A DNA stretch of 64,000 nt. It comes from Novosphingobium album (ex Liu et al. 2023). GTDB taxonomy: Bacteria; Pseudomonadota; Alphaproteobacteria; Sphingomonadales; Sphingomonadaceae. The stretch spans positions 1 to 64,000 of the forward strand of contig NZ_JARESE010000012.1 of the NCBI RefSeq assembly GCF_029076845.1, given 5' to 3'. The position numbers and the translations under genes were made by a program. The stretch's first letter is position 1; every line of letters begins with the position of its first letter. This document shows positions 60,001 through 64,000 of the stretch, in pieces. Below the pieces are notes generated by a model, which worked only from the letters and a program-made list of their open reading frames with translations, made no database searches and had not been told where the DNA came from.

Positions 60001-60501
60001 GCTTGCCACCGCCACGGTGAACCGCGCGGCCAGATCGCGCGGCGGCACCAGCACGAGCCGCACCCCCTCGGCATGGACGGCCAGCATGGCGAGCGAGATC
60101 TCGCACACGCCCTTGGCCTGCCACGCGCCCGCAAGCGTGCCCATCCGCCCCGCCGAGATCAGCCGGCACAGCCGCCCGTAAGCGGCACGGTCGGTCGGAT
60201 AGGCAAGGAACACCAGCCCTTCCACCGTCTCGATCCGGCAACCGATCACCGGGCGCAGCTTCAGTGCCCTGGCCTCGGCATGGACGCGCACCACGCCCGC
60301 CATCGAATTGGCATCGGCGATGCCGATCGCATCGTAGCCGAGCATACGGGCGGTGGTCACAAGGTCGACCGCGTCCGAAGCCCCGCGCAGGAACGAGAAG
60401 CAGCTTGCCACGCCCAGTTCGACGAACGGCGCGCGCGGCGGCACGCCGATGGCATCGACCCTGGCACGGCGGCGATCGGGCGTGAGCGGGATATCAGGCA
60501 T
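57043..60501 (-). CDS. dnaE2: Error-prone DNA polymerase III alpha subunit
   Basis: An 1152-residue C-family polymerase. The N-terminal PHP domain ([17 protein letters not shown] near 27-43) is followed by the palm with [16 protein letters not shown] carrying catalytic aspartates, the thumb/fingers, a helix-hairpin-helix, and an OB fold near the C-terminus ([29 protein letters not shown]). With ImuA and ImuB it makes the damage-inducible mutasome that bypasses lesions. It starts 57 bp after imuB. Slightly longer N-terminus possible (ATG 60507). Confidence 0.95.
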   Translation of the reverse strand: [1152 protein letters not shown]

Positions 60502-60558
60502 GGGCACGCGGCCAAAGCCCTCTTCCCTTCAGGCGAGAGAAGGCTGGTGGGTTCCTTC

Positions 60559-62109
60559 TCATCCACAGATCCCTTGCAGAAACCATCCGGGCACGCCGCC
60601 GCGCCCGTCGCCGATCAGGCCCAGGCGATAGATCCAGTAGCGCCGCCCTGCCCCATCCTCGATCCGGTAATAGTCGCGCAACCGGGTGGAGGAGCGTTCG
60701 CGCCACCATTCGGGCGCGATCCGTTCGGGCCCTTCAGCGCGGGTGATCTCATGCACCTGGCCACGCCAGCGGAAACGGCGCGGCAAGCCGTCTGGGGTTT
60801 CGTAGATGACCGCGATCGGTTCTACCCGATCGAGCAATTTCAAGGGCCTGTCATGGAATTCGAATGTATCTTGCAAGGGTTTTTCCGGTTCGAGCGGGCC
60901 TTGCCAGCCTTGCGCGCGTTCGGGCAGGTGGCTGGCGCGCGGCACCGGGCGGCGCACCGCTCCGGCGCCCAGGCGCACGGTCAGCCGGTCGATGCAGGCG
61001 GCCAGGCTGGTGCCATGGGTTTCGGCCGCAGCCTCGAAATCGCCTTGCGCCAGCGCGAAAGGTTCGGTCCACGGCGCGCGCAGGCGCACCAGCTCGATGC
61101 CGAAACCGGCATCGACATCATCCAGCTTGCGGCCGAACAGGCCGGCGATATGCCCGGCCTCGCGGCTCGGCGCGGCCAGTTCGAGCACCCGGACGATGAC
61201 TTCGCCGTCCACCCGCCACAGCCCGAGTTCCAGCCGGCGCGCGCCCAGCGCACGGCTTTCCAGCCGGCGCGCCATGTCCCCGGCCAGATCGGCGACGACC
61301 CGGTCAAGCAAGTCGCGGTGGCGGATCGGCTCCAGCAGCCGGCGCTGGACCAGCGGCGGCTCCACCGCGATAACCGGCAGCAGCGGCTCGGGCACGCGGC
61401 CCAGCAGCTGGTCCATGCGGATCAGCGGATTGGCCGCGGGTGAGCGGCGATCGCGGAAGCGCCGGACCAGCGCCGCGCGCGCGACGCCGTGCAGATCGCC
61501 CAGCCGCTTGAGGCCAAGGCGCCGCAGCACCGTGATCGTCGCGTCATCCAGCCGCAGCGCCGCCACCGGCAAATCCGCCAGCCGCGCGGCGGGATCGTCG
61601 CGCGGGCGCAGGATCGCGTCATCGGGGCCGTGATGCGCCAGCGCCCAGGCCGCGCCGGCGGTCGGCGCCACGGCGAGGCGAACCGTGAGCCGGCGGCGCG
61701 CGAAAGCCGCGCGGGCATCGGCCAGCAAGGCCCGTTCCCCGCCGAACAGGTGCGCGACGCCGCTGATATCGACGATCAGGCCATCGGGCGGATCGAGCGC
61801 GCTGCCCGGCCCCCAGCGCTGCGCCCAGATCGCCAGGCGTTCAAGGAACGCGAGATCGCCCGCCGGGTCCGCCGGGGCGACCGCGAGCGTGGGGCATAGC
61901 GTGCGCGCATCGGCCAACATCATGCCCGGCGCCGCCCCCGCCGCGCGCCCGGGGGCATTGGCGGCGGCGATGCGCGGCCCGTGCGCGGTTTCGGCGATCA
62001 GCGCGAGCGGGGCGGCATCGGCCCCCTCGCCCGGCGCCAGCCCTTCGCCCAGCCGCCAGCGATCAATCGCCAGCCGCGCGCACCAGATCGCTAGGACGCG
62101 GCGGGGCAT
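60559..62109 (-). CDS. imuB: ImuB, inactive Y-family polymerase of the mutasome
   Basis: A 516-residue Y-family relative. The N-terminus (MPRRVLAIWCARLAIDRWRL) lacks the catalytic Asp seen in DinB/UmuC, as is typical of ImuB, which acts as a scaffold between ImuA, DnaE2 and the beta clamp. LPVAALRL near 195 starts the helix-hairpin-helix region. ATG 62109 overlaps the end of imuA by 19 bases; the frame continues far upstream in antisense-like sequence that is not ImuB. Confidence 0.92.
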   Translation of the reverse strand: MPRRVLAIWCARLAIDRWRLGEGLAPGEGADAAPLALIAETAHGPRIAAANAPGRAAGAAPGMMLADARTLCPTLAVAPADPAGDLAFLERLAIWAQRWGPGSALDPPDGLIVDISGVAHLFGGERALLADARAAFARRRLTVRLAVAPTAGAAWALAHHGPDDAILRPRDDPAARLADLPVAALRLDDATITVLRRLGLKRLGDLHGVARAALVRRFRDRRSPAANPLIRMDQLLGRVPEPLLPVIAVEPPLVQRRLLEPIRHRDLLDRVVADLAGDMARRLESRALGARRLELGLWRVDGEVIVRVLELAAPSREAGHIAGLFGRKLDDVDAGFGIELVRLRAPWTEPFALAQGDFEAAAETHGTSLAACIDRLTVRLGAGAVRRPVPRASHLPERAQGWQGPLEPEKPLQDTFEFHDRPLKLLDRVEPIAVIYETPDGLPRRFRWRGQVHEITRAEGPERIAPEWWRERSSTRLRDYYRIEDGAGRRYWIYRLGLIGDGRGGVPGWFLQGICG

Positions 62110-62834
62110 CGGGCCAGGGCCCCGGCCTGCGCCGCGCCATCCACCCGCTCCGCCAGAAGCCCGGCCCCCTCCGGCCCGGTCCCGTCCAGCCTGGCCGCGG
62201 CATCGCCGCGCAGCAGCCATTCGCCCGGCGGATGGCCCCGGGCGCGGAACAGCTCGGCCCGCCAGGCCGGGTGGCCCGGCGCCTGCGGGTTCCAGCGGGG
62301 CGGCGGCGAAGCGGCGGGCTCCACATGCCAGCGCATCCGCGCCGAGGACAAGTCGCGCCGCGCGTCGAGCCGGACCAGCCAGAACGGCACCCCGTGCCGT
62401 TCGACGGCCAGGCTGAACCGGCGCGAAGCGGTGAAATCGAGCGCGCGGGGATTGCCGGCAATCTCCCCGATCACGAAAGCCAGATCGCGGCAGCGCAGCC
62501 CTTCTTCCAGCGCGAACAGCGCGTCTTCCGCGCTTTTCGCCGCGACATGGATCAGGCGATGGCGCAAGCCGCGAGGCAGGCCCGGACGATAAGGCCGCCC
62601 GGTGCGCCGCAACGCTTCGCGGTCCTGCACCCAGAGCCACATGCGATCATCGGCCGGGTCGATCCGGTCCAGCGCGAAGGCCAGCGCCAGCGCCGCCCCC
62701 GCGCCATGATCGGCCGTAGCGAAGATCTCGGTATGCGCGGCCCCCTCGCCCCGGTTTCCCGGACGCCATTCGGCGGCCTGAAGCGCGCTCTGCCCCGGGG
62801 GCGGCAAGACCGTCGCGAATGGGAGATCGGGCAT
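62091..62834 (-). CDS. imuA: ImuA, RecA-like accessory of the mutasome
   Basis: A 247-residue RecA/SulA-related protein (GAALALAFALDRIDPADDRMWLWVQDREALRRTGRPY) and first gene of the imuA-imuB-dnaE2 operon. ATG 62834 was chosen because it leaves room for the promoter; ATG 62855 would start 5 bp from the LexA box. The C-terminal part after about 170 is poorly conserved, as usual. Confidence 0.9.
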   Translation of the reverse strand: MPDLPFATVLPPPGQSALQAAEWRPGNRGEGAAHTEIFATADHGAGAALALAFALDRIDPADDRMWLWVQDREALRRTGRPYRPGLPRGLRHRLIHVAAKSAEDALFALEEGLRCRDLAFVIGEIAGNPRALDFTASRRFSLAVERHGVPFWLVRLDARRDLSSARMRWHVEPAASPPPRWNPQAPGHPAWRAELFRARGHPPGEWLLRGDAAARLDGTGPEGAGLLAERVDGAAQAGALARCPAAS

Positions 62835-62859
62835 CGAATCGCATCTTTCGAACATCTAT

Positions 62860-62874
62860 GTTCTATTTATGTTC
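62860..62874. promoter_or_regulatory. LexA (SOS) box of imuA-imuB-dnaE2
   Basis: GTTC-TATTTAT-GTTC on the plus strand (GAAC-N7-GAAC on the coding strand), the direct-repeat SOS box of alphaproteobacteria, 26 bp before the imuA start. SOS induction of the mutasome is established for this cassette elsewhere. Confidence 0.88.
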
Positions 62875-62935
62875 TTATCGAGCGCGATTCGCAATGCCTG
62901 CCTTGCGGCCGGCCAAGATGGCCCCGGAAAACAGG

Positions 62936-62957
62936 AAGGGGGCCCGCAGGCCCCCTT
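62936..62957. terminator. Terminator of the amino-acid permease gene
   Basis: Perfect 9-bp stem (AAGGGGGCC/GGCCCCCTT) with a CGCA loop, 20 bp past the permease stop on the minus strand. It ends in an A/T pair run when read leftwards. Confidence 0.7.
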
Positions 62958-62977
62958 ACCGATCAATCCAGCGCCGA

Positions 62978-64000
62978 TCAGTCCAGCTCGGCACCGCCGG
63001 GCATCGGCGGCACCGGCTGCGGCGGCGCATCGACATCCTCTTCGTGCACCTCGAACCGGCCGAGCCCGACGTGGCTCTTGCGATAGCCATAGCCGAAATA
63101 GAACACGAGGCCGATCGCCCCCCACACCGGCAGGACCAGCATCGCCTCGGTCGGCAGGTTGAAATAGAGCAGCAGGCAGCCCAGCACCGAAATCGGCGCG
63201 ACCACCCAGATCAGCGGCGTGCGGAACGGACGGTGGCGGCCCGGATCGCGCACGCGCAGGATCAGCACCGCGAGCGACACCATGAAGAACGCGAACAAAG
63301 TGCCGGAATTCGAGATGTCGGCCAGCTGGCCCACGGGCAGCAGCGCCGCCGCGATCGCCACGAAAACGCCGGTGATGAGGGTAACGATATGCGGCGTCTT
63401 CCACTTGGGGTGCACCGTCGCCAGCTTTTCGGGCAGCAGCCCGTCACGCGCCATGACGAAGAAGATGCGCGTCTGGCCGTAAAGCATCATCAGGATGACC
63501 GAGGGCAACGCCAGATTGGCGGCCAGGCCGATAAGATCGCCCGCCCAGGTATAGTTGATCGAGCGCAGGACATGGGCCAGCGCCTCGTTCGAACAGACCA
63601 GCGGCACTTCGCCCTTCTGCGCCAGCGCGGCGCACTGCGCGGTGAATTCGGGCGAACCGGGCTGCACGCCCAGCGCGGTGGGCTGCGCGCCATCCGCGCC
63701 GATCGCGCCCGCCGCCACCAGCAGGTAGAACACGGTACAGATCCCCAGGCTGCCGATCAGGCCGATCGGCACGTTGCGCTGGGGGTTCTTGGTTTCTTCC
63801 GCCGCGGTCGAAACCGCATCGAAGCCGACATAGGCGAAGAAGATCGACGCCGCCGCGCCCACGACGCCCAGGCCGCTCGTCCCGGCGGGTCCGAACCAGC
63901 CGTTGGGAGTGAAGGGGGCGAAGTGCTGGCCCTGCATCGCCGGCAAGGTGAGCACGACGAACATGGTCAGCGCGGCGACCTTGATGGCCACGAGCACGGC
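62978..64000 (-). CDS. APC-family amino-acid permease (partial, 5' end missing)
   Basis: The frame stays open to the window edge, giving the last 340 residues of a cationic-amino-acid-transporter-like APC permease. About 8-9 helices are visible. Helix motifs FAYVGFDAVSTAAEETKNPQRNVPIGL and LMMLYGQTRIFFVMARDGLLPEKLATVHPKWKTPH are diagnostic. An inserted loop with cysteines (AQCAALAQKGEVPLVCSN) is a feature of the YfnA-like group. It imports or exchanges amino acids across the inner membrane. Confidence 0.93.
   Translation of the reverse strand, partial: AVLVAIKVAALTMFVVLTLPAMQGQHFAPFTPNGWFGPAGTSGLGVVGAAASIFFAYVGFDAVSTAAEETKNPQRNVPIGLIGSLGICTVFYLLVAAGAIGADGAQPTALGVQPGSPEFTAQCAALAQKGEVPLVCSNEALAHVLRSINYTWAGDLIGLAANLALPSVILMMLYGQTRIFFVMARDGLLPEKLATVHPKWKTPHIVTLITGVFVAIAAALLPVGQLADISNSGTLFAFFMVSLAVLILRVRDPGRHRPFRTPLIWVVAPISVLGCLLLYFNLPTEAMLVLPVWGAIGLVFYFGYGYRKSHVGLGRFEVHEEDVDAPPQPVPPMPGGAELD

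Noticed and set aside
58123..61443. A 1106-codon plus-strand frame across dnaE2 and imuB
   Set aside because: It spans two well-supported genes on the other strand and is a codon-bias artefact of high GC.
1..64000. CRISPR arrays, rRNA or tRNA genes, prophage
   Set aside because: I saw no regularly spaced repeats, no cloverleaf with conserved TΨC/anticodon sequence, and no phage structural genes.

Overview
The window reads as high-GC chromosomal DNA of an alphaproteobacterium of the sphingomonad group (Novosphingobium/Sphingobium-like). Reasons: three large TonB-dependent receptors, dense catabolic operons with Rieske, Baeyer-Villiger and TauD oxygenases, an imuA-imuB-dnaE2 cassette behind an alphaproteobacterial LexA box, and overall codon use. 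The genus is inference. I saw no rRNA, tRNA or CRISPR.

Layout. 1-2.3 kb is a scarred edge: the last codons of a membrane protein, an AT-richer DUF3800 remnant, an IS1595-family transposase with a tiny translationally coupled partner, and two small convergent genes sharing a perfect 26-bp inverted repeat. 2.4-30.6 kb is a large catabolic island: two TauD-type dioxygenases, a Rieske oxygenase, two SDRs, a lipoyl/TPP 2-oxoacid dehydrogenase (E1a, E1b, E2) with enoyl-CoA hydratase and acyl-CoA dehydrogenase, an acyl-CoA ligase, an HSL-type hydrolase, a Baeyer-Villiger monooxygenase, three EthD-like paralogues (one frameshifted), two diaminopentanoate-dehydrogenase-like proteins, an MFS carrier, two TonB receptors and three regulators. 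Ring opening of a ketone to a lactone, hydrolysis, CoA activation and beta-oxidation is the likely logic; the substrate is unknown. A recurring operator-like motif, RGAC-N5-GTCY, sits in front of most of its transcription units. 30.7-37.2 kb is a divergent TetR/RND efflux locus with three matching operators.

37.2-54.9 kb is the most interesting part. A GntR/UTRA regulator, a phosphonoacetaldehyde hydrolase (PhnX), a FAD amine oxidoreductase, a PhnZ-like HD oxygenase, an MFS carrier, two Tat-exported phospholipases C and a TonB receptor share TGGT-N4-ACCA operators at four promoters. I read this as a regulon that strips head groups from (phosphono)lipids outside the cell, imports them and breaks the C-P bond. 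Beyond the receptor lies a cassette of two sulfotransferases and two Asp/Asn-hydroxylase-like oxygenases. A MarR-DUF1398 pair with a perfect operator lies between the phospholipases.

55-64 kb is housekeeping-like: two PilZ proteins, an MBL-fold hydrolase, a lipoprotein, the SOS mutasome cassette, and an amino-acid permease that runs off the window.
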